The notes: a model not told the origin generated them from the letters alone. DNA of 64,000 bases from Bacillota bacterium (GCA_023411375.1 JAEYOW010000044.1:1-64000); one strand, 5' to 3'; counted from the first letter of the stretch, positions 51,827 to 61,448 are shown. Numbers and translations: made by a program.

Positions 51827-53038
51827 CTACTTCTCCTGATAGTATGACTGGCCGTAGACGATCTCGTGCATGGCGTCCAGTGTGGTTTTCATGCGGCGTT
51901 CGCTGATATACACCAGGCTGACGCCGCCAAACTCGCGATAGCCATATTCGCCAACCATGGGGATGCTGAACTGGTTGAGCACCATGCCGCCGCCCTGAAG
52001 GTTTTTCATTGCCTCGCCGCTTAATACCGCGCTGCCAAGCTCCAGAAGCTCATCGCTGGTCAGGTTGGTTTTGCCATAGGGCAGCGCTGTTTGAATCAGC
52101 GTCAGCAGCTTGGTAAAGTCCATACCGTCCATAACCTGCTCCAGCAGCACCTCCAGCAGATGGCGCTGGCGCTCGTTACGGTTCAGGTCGTTCTGCCCCT
52201 TGAGGTTACGGATGCGGCCATAGGTAACGGCTTGCATGCCGTCCAGGTGCTGAACGCCATCCTCCAGCTTCAGGCGGGTGCGGCCCTCGTTGCTATCCAT
52301 GGGCTCCTTTTCAAACAGCTCATAGTTAATGGCAGAGGCTTCCGCCCGGGTCATCTCCATATCCACGCCGCCAAGCGCCTGGATGATCTCAGCCAGGCCA
52401 TGAATATTGACAACTACATAGTGTTCGATATTCATCTGAAAATTACGGTTTACGGTCTTCATGGCCAGCTCCGCGCCCGCGGCGGTGCTGCCGCCCTTGG
52501 TGCAGCCAAACTTGTAGGCGGTATTGATACGCTTTCGGCTCTTGTAGCCGGGAACCTCCACCGCGGTATCGCGCGCGATGGAGCTAAGCGTGACGCTGCC
52601 CGTATCCTTGTTGATGGAGCAGATAATAACGGCGTCGCTGCGCCCTTCCATGCTCTGCGCATCCTTATCGCGGCTGTCGATGCCAAGCAGCAGAATGTTG
52701 AACACGTTGTCCGGCAGGGCCTCGTTTGGCTCCAGATTGCTCAGGTCTACCTCCGTCTGGGTTTCGTCCTCCAGCATGGTGGCAAGCTCCGCCATCAGCG
52801 CCTCTTCCTCGGGGCTGAGCTCGCCCGCGTTTGCCGCGGTGGAGTCGGACGTCTCTCCCTCCCCGTCTGCCCACTCCTGCCACTGGGCAAGCTCCTCGGG
52901 CGTCAGGTCCTTGGGCACGTAGTCCTCAAGCTCGTTCTCATTGGCGTTCAGCGAGCTTTCCGCCGTCGCGCAAGCCACGCCGAAAACCATTACCAGGCAC
53001 AGGAGCAAGGAGACCAGCCTTTTCATCGGTTCAACCAT
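51827..53038 (-). CDS. LytR-CpsA-Psr (LCP) family cell-wall glycopolymer ligase
   Basis: This 403-residue protein has an N-terminal export signal (7-26) and an acidic linker. An LCP domain (about 110-300) transfers lipid-linked glycopolymers, such as teichoic acid-like chains, to peptidoglycan. LCP motifs are seen in NILLLGIDSRD, GRSDAVIICSIN, LSSIARDTAVEVPGY, the GGVDMEM region and NRNERQRHLLEVLL, with Arg and Asp residues for pyrophosphate binding. The ATG at 53038 has GAAGGAGG upstream. It lies 43 bp downstream of the large surface protein gene, so the two may form an operon, and the surface protein could be linked to wall-polymer assembly. Confidence 0.9.
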   Translation of the reverse strand: MVEPMKRLVSLLLCLVMVFGVACATAESSLNANENELEDYVPKDLTPEELAQWQEWADGEGETSDSTAANAGELSPEEEALMAELATMLEDETQTEVDLSNLEPNEALPDNVFNILLLGIDSRDKDAQSMEGRSDAVIICSINKDTGSVTLSSIARDTAVEVPGYKSRKRINTAYKFGCTKGGSTAAGAELAMKTVNRNFQMNIEHYVVVNIHGLAEIIQALGGVDMEMTRAEASAINYELFEKEPMDSNEGRTRLKLEDGVQHLDGMQAVTYGRIRNLKGQNDLNRNERQRHLLEVLLEQVMDGMDFTKLLTLIQTALPYGKTNLTSDELLELGSAVLSGEAMKNLQGGGMVLNQFSIPMVGEYGYREFGGVSLVYISERRMKTTLDAMHEIVYGQSYYQEK

Positions 53039-53081
53039 GAAATGATTCCTCCTTCAAGCATACCCTTGAAAATTCAATGCC

Positions 53082-56000
53082 TCAGCGGGTCTGTGCAAGC
53101 AGGCCGTACAGTCCGTTCTGGGTAAACGGGGTCGTCAGATAAGGTCTGGTGCGCATCAGCGCGCTGAATATCGCCAATTGCGACTCGGATGCAGTATAGG
53201 GCACAACCGCCTTCGTGTCAAGCGCCTGCGCACGCTCGCCATAGCGCATCAGGGTAGAGCCCATGCGTTGCATTTCCCCCTGCAGCAGGCTCTGCGCCAG
53301 CTCCAGGAGCGCCTCGGTAGCCACGGCCTCACCCTTTGCTCCGGCGATGGCGGCGGCTTCCTGCTCCGCCTGAGGAGAAGCGGCGGACTGAACCGTCTGA
53401 CCGTTGACCATCTCCGTTACGTCGCCCTGCGGCGCAGTGCCGGACTCCGGCAGCAGGCCGCTCGCGTCGAACAGGAGCTGCGCGCCCCTGAGCGCCGGGG
53501 CGATATCCACACGCCGGCCGCCATTTTCCATATACAGGCTGACGCGCATCAGCGGCTCGTTCAGCTGTGCCGCGTCAGCCGCGGAGGCTTCCGACTCGGG
53601 CAGGGTCGTTTGGGCGGTGACAGGCTCAAGCTCCACGCAGAACTTCGTGCCGATGCGGCCCATATCGTTCGCATCCATCAGCGCCTGGAGCTCCGGATTG
53701 TCGCGCAGGTCGTCCACGGCAAACAGCACAGTGGCGCCATTGAGAGAAAATGCGATATATTCGATCTTTTGTTGCTTCAAATGGCTGAGCATGTAATAGC
53801 TCAGGGTCAGCCTCCGCCCGCGCACCACACGGTTGCCGTCCGCGTCGGTCTGATAGCCGCCATCCGCGTTCAGCTCCGGTTCCGCCGTCAAAATCAGCAG
53901 CGCCTGGTCGTAACCGCCCTTCAGCCTGAGCGAAGGGGTTATGGGCCGTTCCTTGCCATCCAGTATGTCGGTTACCGGCGTGCCGTAGTATGTCTCGCCG
54001 ATCTTAAGAATTTCAATGGTACGAACCTGCGCTTTTAAGGTTTCGCCCGTGCTGAACAGCAGCTCGTCATACACTGGGTCGATTTTCTTAAATGGGTCGT
54101 AGGGCATGTAGTGGTGCGGGCCCCAGTTGATGAAGAAGCAGGGGCTTCCCTCGGCAAACCGTAGCTCGTAATAGTCGGGCGCTTCGAGCTTGGTCAGCAG
54201 AAATGGATAGTTGCCATAAAATTCACCCTTTTTGCGCTCCAGATAGCCGGTGACCTCATCGCCCTCAAACATCACGCTGTCGTCATAGGAAAAGAAGAAT
54301 TCCTCCGGATCGGGCTCGCCCTGTATCTTGGATGACTCCTCCGGATAAATTTCCACGATGATTCGCTTAATCTCCACCCGCACCTCGTACACGCCGGGAA
54401 GGTACTTGCTGTTGCTGGTTGGCACCGTGACCTTCGCGATGTACTCGCCCACGTCCGTCGGCGCGTCGCCCAGATGCGTGTTGCCTTCAAAATATGCGAC
54501 GGACGCGCCCTTGGGCAGCAGCTTGGAGTCAAACGAAAATTTTTTGCGGTCATAGGTTTTGGTTTGCTTACCGATTTCAAGCGGCTTTCGCAAATCCTTC
54601 GCCTGGAAAACGGTCCGCTCGCCAAATGCGAAAGCGTTGACTGTGTCGGGGGACAGCGTAGCGCCTTCCTTTGCCGTTGCAAACGGACGGAAGGTGACGA
54701 TATCGCCATCCTTCAAATCAGGGATGTTGCACTCGCCGTTTTGCATCAGCACAATTTTAGCGTCGGCCATATACGTATCGGGCATATCGCGCTCGGCGTT
54801 GGATACGTAATACTGAATGCCCATGGTTTGCGCACCGTCCGCTTTGAAGGTGACGGCGCCGTATTTTTCAACAGCCACATTTGAAATGACGGGCAACGCA
54901 TCCGGGCTGCCCCCGCCGGTGAGGATGGTCGCAAAGGTCTGATTGTCCGAAAGCACCACCACATCCACGCCTGACAACGGCTTGTTTCTCCACAGGGTAA
55001 TATGCCCGTTAGGCGAAGTGGTTGCGGTAAAGGGGTCCTCACGACCGATTTTGAGAACGATCTCGCGGTTGGCCAGCGGCGCGTTGGCGCTGTCCGTCAC
55101 ATAGATGACGGTGGGCTTGAGCCGGCTGCCCGGCAACTCCGTTCCTCCACTTATGGACAGGTTGGTCTGACCATTCGCCGTCAGCGTGCAGTTGCTGCCG
55201 CCTACCGCGGTTGCCACGCACAGCCCGCCGCTACCCTGTACCGTCAGCTTCGCTCCGCTGCCCAGCGACAGCTTGCCATCCACACGGCTGCTGCCCGTAA
55301 GGATAAGCGTAACCGTCGCGCTGTCTCCGATTGTCAGGTTGCCTGCCGTGCTTACATTCTCCATATTCAGGGTGACATTTGCGCCGGCGGCGATGGCAAT
55401 GTCGCCGCTGACAGCCCCGTCGCTCTTAACCAGATAATTGCCCGTAGGAAGGGTAAGCCCGCCGTCCGTAAGCATCTCCAGCTTTGCCGCTCCGAGCACG
55501 GCCTTGACCGTCAGCTTTTTTCCCTTCAGCACGGCTTCGTAGCGGTAACCGCTTGCCGGAGTGGGCAGGGGCACATACGCGACACGGGGGTCAGCCGTCG
55601 AAAAGCACATAGCCACATTCTTGCCGTCATACACGGCTGCGGTATCGGCGGCCAGATCCTCGCCAACATCAATTCTTTGCCAGCTGTTCAGCGCGCTGCC
55701 CGAAATGCTGCCGCAGGTAACGGTCAGGGGGGACGGAACCGTAAGCTTGTCCGCGCTCAGGGTATCCACCGCCACGCTGCCGGTACCCGACAGAGTGATC
55801 TCTCCCGCGCCGGCAAGCGCGCCAAACCGGTTGCTTTTACTGACGAACAAACCTACCGGCTGGTTTGCGGCTACAGAGGGTTTCCATAAATCCGAGCCGA
55901 TGCCGTCAAACAGCAGGGATACGCCCTGTTCGTTTACAGTAAGCGTCTGACTTTGTGGGGCGGCCCCAGCCACAATTTTATACGCCTTGTTCGCCTCCGC

Positions 56001-57206
56001 CCTAAAGGAATCGGGGGATAAGCTCATGTCATATTCGCCGTCCGCGTTCGCGGGTTTTTCCGGCAGCGAGGTGACAACCAGCTTTGTTCCGTCGATTCGG
56101 GAGGAATAACTCAGATCGACGCCCGGTTCCGGCAACCACAAATAGGCCTTGCCGTCCGGCGAGGGTTGCATATATTGGAACCCCTTTCCATCCACGATCG
56201 CGGCGTTGGTGCCGGTGGCGTTGAACACATAGCGCTTGCGCCCATTTAAGCTGGGAACCTCCGGAATTTTGGCGCTGCCGCCCAACACGTTGAGCGCGCC
56301 GCAGTTGAGGTTGCTGACGGACAGGCTGCCCCTGCCGTTGATAGTCAGGGCGGCGCTGGGAGCGGCGATGGTCGATATGGTGTTGTTTCCCTCAAACGCC
56401 AAGGACGCGACCGCACCGACCTTAAGGTTCAGCGTCAGCATATTTACATTACTGAGCGAAAGCGAAACCAGCATGCCTTCGCGCACGTAAAGCTGCGAAC
56501 CCGCTCCACCGCCCCTGACCGCGTAGCTGCCGCTGCGGTAAAGGATATTAACACCGTCGCGAAGGGTAAGCTCGATGGGCAGGCTGGCGGACCTGGCGCG
56601 CGTATTGTTCTCCACAAGGGCCGCCGCCTCGGCGTCCGCCGCGGCAAGCAGCCACTGTCCAAGCGGACAAAGCGCCACAATATTATCGTTCTCATCCAAG
56701 CCAATATGCTCGCAACCCTCAATATCGCATTTGGGCGCTTGCGCACAATTAGGGTTAACGTGGTCGCAAAGGCTTTCATCCCACGCGGGTGCCCCGGGCG
56801 TCGCCGTTTCAGGTACGGGCGTAGGCTCGGCCGCCGTGGGGGCGGGCGTCTGGCCGGCCGTTGGCGTAGCGCTGACGACCGCGGATGCTGTAGGCGAAGC
56901 GGAAGGCGGCTGTGATGGGCTCTGCGTCGGCTCCGCGGAAGGGGTTTCCGTCCCGGCGGTCTCCGCCGGGGCCTGCGTCGGCTCGGCAGTGGGCGTGGGC
57001 GTGGGCGTGGGCGGAGCCTCTTCCACCTCCGTTTTGTCAATCGGCGGCAAGGTCGGCTCCGGCGTGGGCGTTGGCAGCGCCGTTACCGGATCTTCCACCG
57101 TCGTTGCGGGGGCTTCGCCGACCGCCGCCCCGGAAAAAAGCATCATCGCGCAAAGGCATAGGGATAACAGCCTGAACGCGCGCCTTCGAAACGAATGCTG
57201 TGACAT
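53082..57206 (-). CDS. 1374-residue exported surface protein with Cys/His motif and MBG-like domains
   Basis: A signal peptide (to about 30) is followed by a long Thr/Pro/Glu linker with TPTP repeats (35-150). A Cys/His-rich module follows, reading LCDHVNPNCAQAPKCDIEGC and then CPLGQWLL (about 155-200). Next come repeated short beta-strand segments (about 210-780; SLAFEGNNTIS, LTINGRGSLSVS, LNVLGG) resembling a beta-solenoid or carbohydrate-binding repeat. MBG-like beta domains are near 930-1080 (KTYDRKKFSFDSKLLPKG and onwards). The C-terminal 300 residues have no family that I recognise. No sorting signal or anchor helix is seen. It is likely a large extracellular wall-associated protein, and the LCP gene follows it. 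Function is unknown. Confidence 0.7.
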   Translation of the reverse strand: MSQHSFRRRAFRLLSLCLCAMMLFSGAAVGEAPATTVEDPVTALPTPTPEPTLPPIDKTEVEEAPPTPTPTPTAEPTQAPAETAGTETPSAEPTQSPSQPPSASPTASAVVSATPTAGQTPAPTAAEPTPVPETATPGAPAWDESLCDHVNPNCAQAPKCDIEGCEHIGLDENDNIVALCPLGQWLLAAADAEAAALVENNTRARSASLPIELTLRDGVNILYRSGSYAVRGGGAGSQLYVREGMLVSLSLSNVNMLTLNLKVGAVASLAFEGNNTISTIAAPSAALTINGRGSLSVSNLNCGALNVLGGSAKIPEVPSLNGRKRYVFNATGTNAAIVDGKGFQYMQPSPDGKAYLWLPEPGVDLSYSSRIDGTKLVVTSLPEKPANADGEYDMSLSPDSFRAEANKAYKIVAGAAPQSQTLTVNEQGVSLLFDGIGSDLWKPSVAANQPVGLFVSKSNRFGALAGAGEITLSGTGSVAVDTLSADKLTVPSPLTVTCGSISGSALNSWQRIDVGEDLAADTAAVYDGKNVAMCFSTADPRVAYVPLPTPASGYRYEAVLKGKKLTVKAVLGAAKLEMLTDGGLTLPTGNYLVKSDGAVSGDIAIAAGANVTLNMENVSTAGNLTIGDSATVTLILTGSSRVDGKLSLGSGAKLTVQGSGGLCVATAVGGSNCTLTANGQTNLSISGGTELPGSRLKPTVIYVTDSANAPLANREIVLKIGREDPFTATTSPNGHITLWRNKPLSGVDVVVLSDNQTFATILTGGGSPDALPVISNVAVEKYGAVTFKADGAQTMGIQYYVSNAERDMPDTYMADAKIVLMQNGECNIPDLKDGDIVTFRPFATAKEGATLSPDTVNAFAFGERTVFQAKDLRKPLEIGKQTKTYDRKKFSFDSKLLPKGASVAYFEGNTHLGDAPTDVGEYIAKVTVPTSNSKYLPGVYEVRVEIKRIIVEIYPEESSKIQGEPDPEEFFFSYDDSVMFEGDEVTGYLERKKGEFYGNYPFLLTKLEAPDYYELRFAEGSPCFFINWGPHHYMPYDPFKKIDPVYDELLFSTGETLKAQVRTIEILKIGETYYGTPVTDILDGKERPITPSLRLKGGYDQALLILTAEPELNADGGYQTDADGNRVVRGRRLTLSYYMLSHLKQQKIEYIAFSLNGATVLFAVDDLRDNPELQALMDANDMGRIGTKFCVELEPVTAQTTLPESEASAADAAQLNEPLMRVSLYMENGGRRVDIAPALRGAQLLFDASGLLPESGTAPQGDVTEMVNGQTVQSAASPQAEQEAAAIAGAKGEAVATEALLELAQSLLQGEMQRMGSTLMRYGERAQALDTKAVVPYTASESQLAIFSALMRTRPYLTTPFTQNGLYGLLAQTR

Positions 57207-57386
57207 TTTTGTTCACGGCCTCCTTACAAGATGTTCCTGCGGGCGTTTGCCCGCCGGGCAAATCGGAAAGCTTCTCCGCATGGCATGCTCGTAGTCGCAA
57301 AAGGTTGGTGGGAACAACGGGGTCCTCAACGAATGGACGATTGTAAGCGCCGCATTGTTGCATGTACGGAAAATTTTACAGGTTTT

Positions 57387-57869
57387 TCAGTTCATCCATC
57401 CGCTTAGATCCTGCTTTTGCAGAAGCTTCACCAGCGGCACGCCCAGCGCGTAGCATACGGCTGCCTGTCCCAGCCCCACGGTCAGCATATTCAGCCACAG
57501 CGCGTCGATGCCATAAGCATAGGTAAGCACCAAACCGATAACGACCGCGTTGCACACAACGGGCGGTAGCGCCCGCAGCCAAATGCCGCCGCGCATGCGC
57601 CAGGTCATAACCGCCGCCGCGGACGTGGCCAGCGTGCCGAAAACCACGTCATAAATGTTTGCTCCGCCCAGCAGATTGCTCAGCAGGCAACCTACCGCCA
57701 AGCCCGGCACGGCCTGTGGAAACAACGCGGGTAAAACCGTAAGCGCTTCGGAAACGCGAAACTGAACCGCGCCGAAGCTGAAAGCCTGAAAGATAAGCGT
57801 AAGCGCCGTGTAGAGCGCGGCCACAATAGCGGCAAGGCAAATACTACGGGTCGTGAAGTATTTATGCAT
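57387..57869 (-). CDS. queT: QueT-family transporter (probable queuosine precursor S component)
   Basis: This 160-residue membrane protein has about five transmembrane segments and the QueT pattern: ICLAAIVAALYTALTLIFQ, then AVQFRVSEALTVLPALFP and GCLLSNLLGGANIYDVVFG. The family consists of ECF-type substrate-binding (S) components that import queuine or preQ1/preQ0 for tRNA modification (family knowledge). It would work with a shared ECF energy module encoded elsewhere. The ATG at 57869 has GGAGGT 8 nt upstream, so the longer frame is not used. No preQ1 riboswitch could be recognised in its leader. Confidence 0.88.
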   Translation of the reverse strand: MHKYFTTRSICLAAIVAALYTALTLIFQAFSFGAVQFRVSEALTVLPALFPQAVPGLAVGCLLSNLLGGANIYDVVFGTLATSAAAVMTWRMRGGIWLRALPPVVCNAVVIGLVLTYAYGIDALWLNMLTVGLGQAAVCYALGVPLVKLLQKQDLSGWMN

Positions 57870-57919
57870 GCTTGCGTACCTCCAAAATAGGGACAGCCTG
57901 TCCACAGGTTGCCAGTATA

Positions 57920-57928
57920 AGTATAGCA
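57920..57928 (-). promoter_or_regulatory. Possible extended -10 promoter of queT
   Basis: On the minus strand TGCTATACT (hexamer 57920-57925) lies about 52 nt before the start codon; the -35 region is weak. A second TATACT lies at 57914-57919. Confidence 0.4.
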
Positions 57929-58015
57929 CAAACCCATTCGTTCGTCGATAGAGATGCATGAGTGGACCGCCGCCTGAGCATACTGGAGCTATCACAGGAA
58001 AGGGAGGTGAACGCG

Positions 58016-58183
58016 ATGTCGTTCCCCAACAACAATCAGTGCATCCACTGCGATGTGGAAAGCTGCCAGCACCATGCCAGCGACAACATGTGCGAGCTTG
58101 ACAGCATCAAGGTTGCTCCGCGCTGCGGCTGCCATAGCGGCGACTGCGACGAGAGCCTGTGCGCCAGCTACCACGCGAAATAA
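58016..58183 (+). CDS. DUF1540 small Cys-rich protein
   Basis: This 55-residue protein has the DUF1540 pattern of paired cysteines: NQCIHCDVESCQHHASDNMC, then IKVAPRCGCHSGDC and ESLCASYH. The spacing suggests binding of a metal ion or disulphide formation. The family is common in clostridia and its function is unknown. The ATG at 58016 is 7 nt after GGGAGGTG, so the 18 codons upstream in the longer frame are not part of it. It is a single gene with its own terminator, convergent with the large peptidoglycan-binding protein gene. Confidence 0.88.
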   Translation: MSFPNNNQCIHCDVESCQHHASDNMCELDSIKVAPRCGCHSGDCDESLCASYHAK

Positions 58184-58199
58184 GCCATGGATTCCGGCA

Positions 58200-58230
58200 G
58201 GCCGGCGGCTTAAAAGTCCGCCGGCCTTTT
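58200..58230 (+). terminator. Terminator of the DUF1540 gene
   Basis: GGCCGGCGG (58200-58208) pairs with CCGCCGGCC (58218-58226), followed by TTTT. Confidence 0.85.
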
Positions 58231-58239
58231 GCTTGCGCG

Positions 58240-59916
58240 CTATTCGACGGTTATGCCCGTCATTTCCTTCCATTTCTTACGGATGGCGTTTTGGTTGGTT
58301 ACGCCGTAGTTGGGATCGTTCTGCTTGCATTCGTCCATATCGCGCAGGAAATGCACGCAGAGATGTCCGTCAAAACCATTATCTTTAATGCTGCCGGAAA
58401 GGTGGGGAACGTTGTGCATGCTGGCAAGCGTCCAGGTGCCGCTGGGCAGCTTGACATACACGGGCTTGGGCGTCCAGGTGTTGGTATTGCCGAACGCCTT
58501 GTACATAATCTGGGTATCGGTGAGGGTTAGCGGCTCGCTGTCCGCATGGCGGCCGAGGCTGTAGAAACGAAGCTTCCACTGCCGGTTGGTTTTGGGATCG
58601 AAAACCGTCACGGTCTGACCTGTCCTGACCGTGGGCTTGATATCGTTAAACCAGTGCAGGAGCTTGACGCTGCTTTTATCCGGGCCTGTCGTTACACCCG
58701 CGTCATCGCCGATATCCATGTCGCTGTCCGCATCCGGATCAGCCGCGAGCGCGTTTCCGCTATAAAGCAGGGACTGCGTTCCCGCCCCGGCCACGCCGTC
58801 GGCGGTCAGCCCGTTTCGCTTCTGGAACGCGATCACCGCCGCCTGGGTAAGCGCGCCGTAATCGCCATCGACCGACACGTTATAGTTAAGCGCCTTAAGC
58901 GCCTTTTGCAGATTTTTGACCTCCGTGCCCTTCGCCCCGTAGCGCAGCGTGATGTATGTGCCCCCAGAGCTGCCGGAGTCGTCGGAATCGCCGGCGTCGC
59001 CGGAACCGTCCGATCCGCCGGAGTTGTCGGAATCGTCCGTCGAGCCTGAGGAGCCGCCCGCGGAAACCGCGGAGGAGGAAAAAAGCTTGTCGAAGGTTTT
59101 GGAACCCGCAAGGCCGTCGGCAGTCAGGCCATTGCGCTGCTGAAACGCCTTGACGGCCGCCACCGAGCCGCTGCCATACACCCCGTCCAGCGAGCCGGAA
59201 TAGTAGCCCAGCTCCTTAAGCCTTGTCTGGACGGATTTGACGTCATTCCCCGTATAGCCCTTGCGCAGCGTGCGCGTAAACGTGCCGCCGCCGGAGGAAT
59301 CGTTGCCGCCGGAGGAATCGTTGCCAGCCTGGTCTGCCAGCTTATACAGCAAATTGAGCGTCTTGGTGCCGGCAAGGCCGTCTGCTGTCAAACCCTGCTT
59401 TTTCTGAAATGCGATGACCGCGCGCTGGGTACCCGCGCCAAAGCGGCCGTCGATCCCATTGGTGCTGTACCCAAGCTTGACAAGGGCAGTTTGAAGCTCC
59501 GTCACCCGGTCTCCCTGGTCGCCGTATTTGAGGGTATTGGGGTTGGTAGTGGACGACGACGAGCCTGACGAACCGCCTGAGGAACCGCCCGACGAGCCGC
59601 CCTCCAGCGCGTTCAGATCCGCGTAAATCCTGGTAAGCGTCTGCGTGCCGGCCTTGCCGTCGGCGGTCAGGTCGTTGGCCGTCTGATAGCGGATCACGGC
59701 GCTCTCGGTGCCGCGGCCAAACTTGCCGTCGGTTCCGTTGGGATCGTATCCCAAAGAAAGCAGCGCCTTTTGGAGCTTGAGCACATCCGAACCGCGGGAG
59801 CCAAACTCCAGCGTGCTATACTTCTTTTCCGCCATGGCTGCGGACGAGCTAAGCATCATAATCGCGAATGCCAGCGCGAGCGCCCTCCTGGCGGCAGTGT
59901 GCAGTGAAGCTCTCAT
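58240..59916 (-). CDS. Exported protein with four peptidoglycan-binding domains and a His-rich C-terminal domain
   Basis: A signal peptide (ending SAAMAEK) is followed by four PG_binding_1 domains (about 32-100, 125-190, 218-285, 320-385) separated by Ser/Gly/Asp linkers. Each has the LQKALLSLGY...DGKFGRGTE pattern. The C-terminal 165 residues contain SLGRHADSEPLTLTDT, ASMHNVPHLSG and DGHLCVHFL. I recall this set of HxD, MPH-like and GHxxxHF motifs from a common but unnamed domain in Firmicute wall proteins; the His/Asp residues could bind zinc. It is a probable cell-wall-associated enzyme or scaffold. The start at 59916 has GGAGG 8 nt upstream. Confidence 0.8.
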   Translation of the reverse strand: MRASLHTAARRALALAFAIMMLSSSAAMAEKKYSTLEFGSRGSDVLKLQKALLSLGYDPNGTDGKFGRGTESAVIRYQTANDLTADGKAGTQTLTRIYADLNALEGGSSGGSSGGSSGSSSSTTNPNTLKYGDQGDRVTELQTALVKLGYSTNGIDGRFGAGTQRAVIAFQKKQGLTADGLAGTKTLNLLYKLADQAGNDSSGGNDSSGGGTFTRTLRKGYTGNDVKSVQTRLKELGYYSGSLDGVYGSGSVAAVKAFQQRNGLTADGLAGSKTFDKLFSSSAVSAGGSSGSTDDSDNSGGSDGSGDAGDSDDSGSSGGTYITLRYGAKGTEVKNLQKALKALNYNVSVDGDYGALTQAAVIAFQKRNGLTADGVAGAGTQSLLYSGNALAADPDADSDMDIGDDAGVTTGPDKSSVKLLHWFNDIKPTVRTGQTVTVFDPKTNRQWKLRFYSLGRHADSEPLTLTDTQIMYKAFGNTNTWTPKPVYVKLPSGTWTLASMHNVPHLSGSIKDNGFDGHLCVHFLRDMDECKQNDPNYGVTNQNAIRKKWKEMTGITVE

Positions 59917-60161
59917 CTTGCGTTCCTCCTTGGCCTGTGCATGGGTTTAAATGCCGCTTTCGCATGCATCGTGTTCCAAGTATATCAAAAAGTTTCGCAA
60001 AAGTAAATGGAATATTACGTCTTTGTTACGAAATCCATCGGACTCTTGAAAGCGATTTGATAAATTTGAAGTAAAACTGATGCATGATAATGGTACACTA
60101 AATCGTTGTCATCAGTGGATGAGTGCCGAATGACGCGCCATCCGCCAAAGGAGTTTTCGTT

Positions 60162-61394
60162 ATGAACAGGAAACAAATTTCAGGTTTTGTGGCGGCACTG
60201 CTTTGCCTTGCGCTTCTTTTCGGACATATTCCGTCCGTGCGCGCGGAGGATTGCTTTACCATCAATGTGGACACGCTGGATATGGACAGCCTCAACAGCG
60301 ATGAGTATGTCGCCCTGAACCTGTCCGCACAGACTCAGGGTATCCGCGTGCAGAAGTATATCAGCGATTCCAGCGAGCTGGCCGTTCCTGTCCGCCTGAC
60401 GCTGACGCAGATGGATTCCGGCACCTTGCTGTTTGACAAGGACTACGGTTACCAAAGCGGCACGTTCGACAGCGGGGTGATTTACCTGCCCTATGTGGAT
60501 AACCGTACCATCCCATACCTTGTGACGCTGTACGTGGCGGACTATGTGTTTGCTATGCCCTTTATGCACTTGCAGCCGCGCTTGATGTACAACGGCGCAT
60601 GCACCTACGGCGTGCGCCTTCGCGATTTGGATTCCAGCCTGTCAGCCGATTGGCTGATGGGAACGATGGTGGATTTAACCGCGCTGCGCTCGGAGGGATA
60701 CCGCGTGGTGGACGTGTGCGCAAGCAACTATTCCATCATTGGCCAGGCCACCATTCAGATGCAGGGGGATTCGCTCTGCGTCCAGCTCTCCTTTGTGCCC
60801 TCCGCCAACGTGGAGGTAAACTATCTTTCCCTGTACGTTATTACCGACTGCGCCGGTATGACTACGGCGGATGTATCCCGCATGCCGCAGCCCGCCCGTT
60901 CTGCGGGCGAGTGGATCGACGTGTCCGGCGCTACCAGCGCGTTGATTTACATGCCCATGCAGGTCAGCTATGACTCGGCCGGGCTTTCCACTTTTGGATA
61001 CGACCTGTCCTCCGGCGATTTACAGGCACAAATAGCCCTGTGGCAGGCAAACCGCAGCGGCGGCGCCGTTTATGTGGAGCCCACACCCATGCCGGAAACG
61101 GATGACGGTTCCCAATGGAGTGGGGGAGGTATTGAGGATGGCGGCACCGGGTGGGACGGCTCCAGCGCTGGAGACGGCTCTACCGGCTGGGACGACAACG
61201 TCGGCTGGGACGACGGCTCTGGTTGGAGCGACAATACCGGCTGGATTGACGATTCCGGAAACAGTACTGGCTGGGATGACGGTGCCGGCTGGGTGGATCA
61301 TTCCGGATGGAACGAAGGCTCAGCATGGGACGATGGAACTGCATGGGACGATGGGTCAGGCTGGGTTGATGCAACCCCAACGCCTGCTTTCTGA
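60162..61394 (+). CDS. Exported protein with Trp-hexapeptide repeat tail
   Basis: This 410-residue protein has a signal peptide (ending VRAED), a globular region of about 290 residues with beta-strand-like sequence and no family that I can name, and a C-terminal low-complexity tail. The tail (about residues 342-405) has ten hexads of the form [GA]-W-x-[DE]-x-x with Trp at every sixth position, for example GWDDNV, GWDDGS, GWSDNT, AWDDGT. It ends ATPTPAF and has no anchor. The ATG at 60162 has AAAGGAG 8 nt upstream. It is monocistronic, with a terminator before the convergent membrane protein. Function unknown; the aromatic array could bind glycans or mediate assembly. Confidence 0.65.
   Translation: MNRKQISGFVAALLCLALLFGHIPSVRAEDCFTINVDTLDMDSLNSDEYVALNLSAQTQGIRVQKYISDSSELAVPVRLTLTQMDSGTLLFDKDYGYQSGTFDSGVIYLPYVDNRTIPYLVTLYVADYVFAMPFMHLQPRLMYNGACTYGVRLRDLDSSLSADWLMGTMVDLTALRSEGYRVVDVCASNYSIIGQATIQMQGDSLCVQLSFVPSANVEVNYLSLYVITDCAGMTTADVSRMPQPARSAGEWIDVSGATSALIYMPMQVSYDSAGLSTFGYDLSSGDLQAQIALWQANRSGGAVYVEPTPMPETDDGSQWSGGGIEDGGTGWDGSSAGDGSTGWDDNVGWDDGSGWSDNTGWIDDSGNSTGWDDGAGWVDHSGWNEGSAWDDGTAWDDGSGWVDATPTPAF
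61185..61376 (+). repeat. DNA encoding the Trp-hexad tail
   Basis: Ten 18-nt units, each encoding a hexapeptide with a Trp second residue, run in tandem with one 12-nt insertion (GNST). The units differ by many synonymous and conservative changes, so this is not a recent perfect repeat. Confidence 0.8.
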
Positions 61395-61448
61395 CGAAAC
61401 TTACGTAATCCAGCGGCCTTGAAGTCTTGAAGGAAAACGGAATCTGTT

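Noticed and set aside
57870..57960. preQ1 riboswitch before queT
   Set aside because: The leader lacks the expected stem followed by the A-rich tail and pseudoknot sequence of class I, and nothing clearly fits classes II or III.
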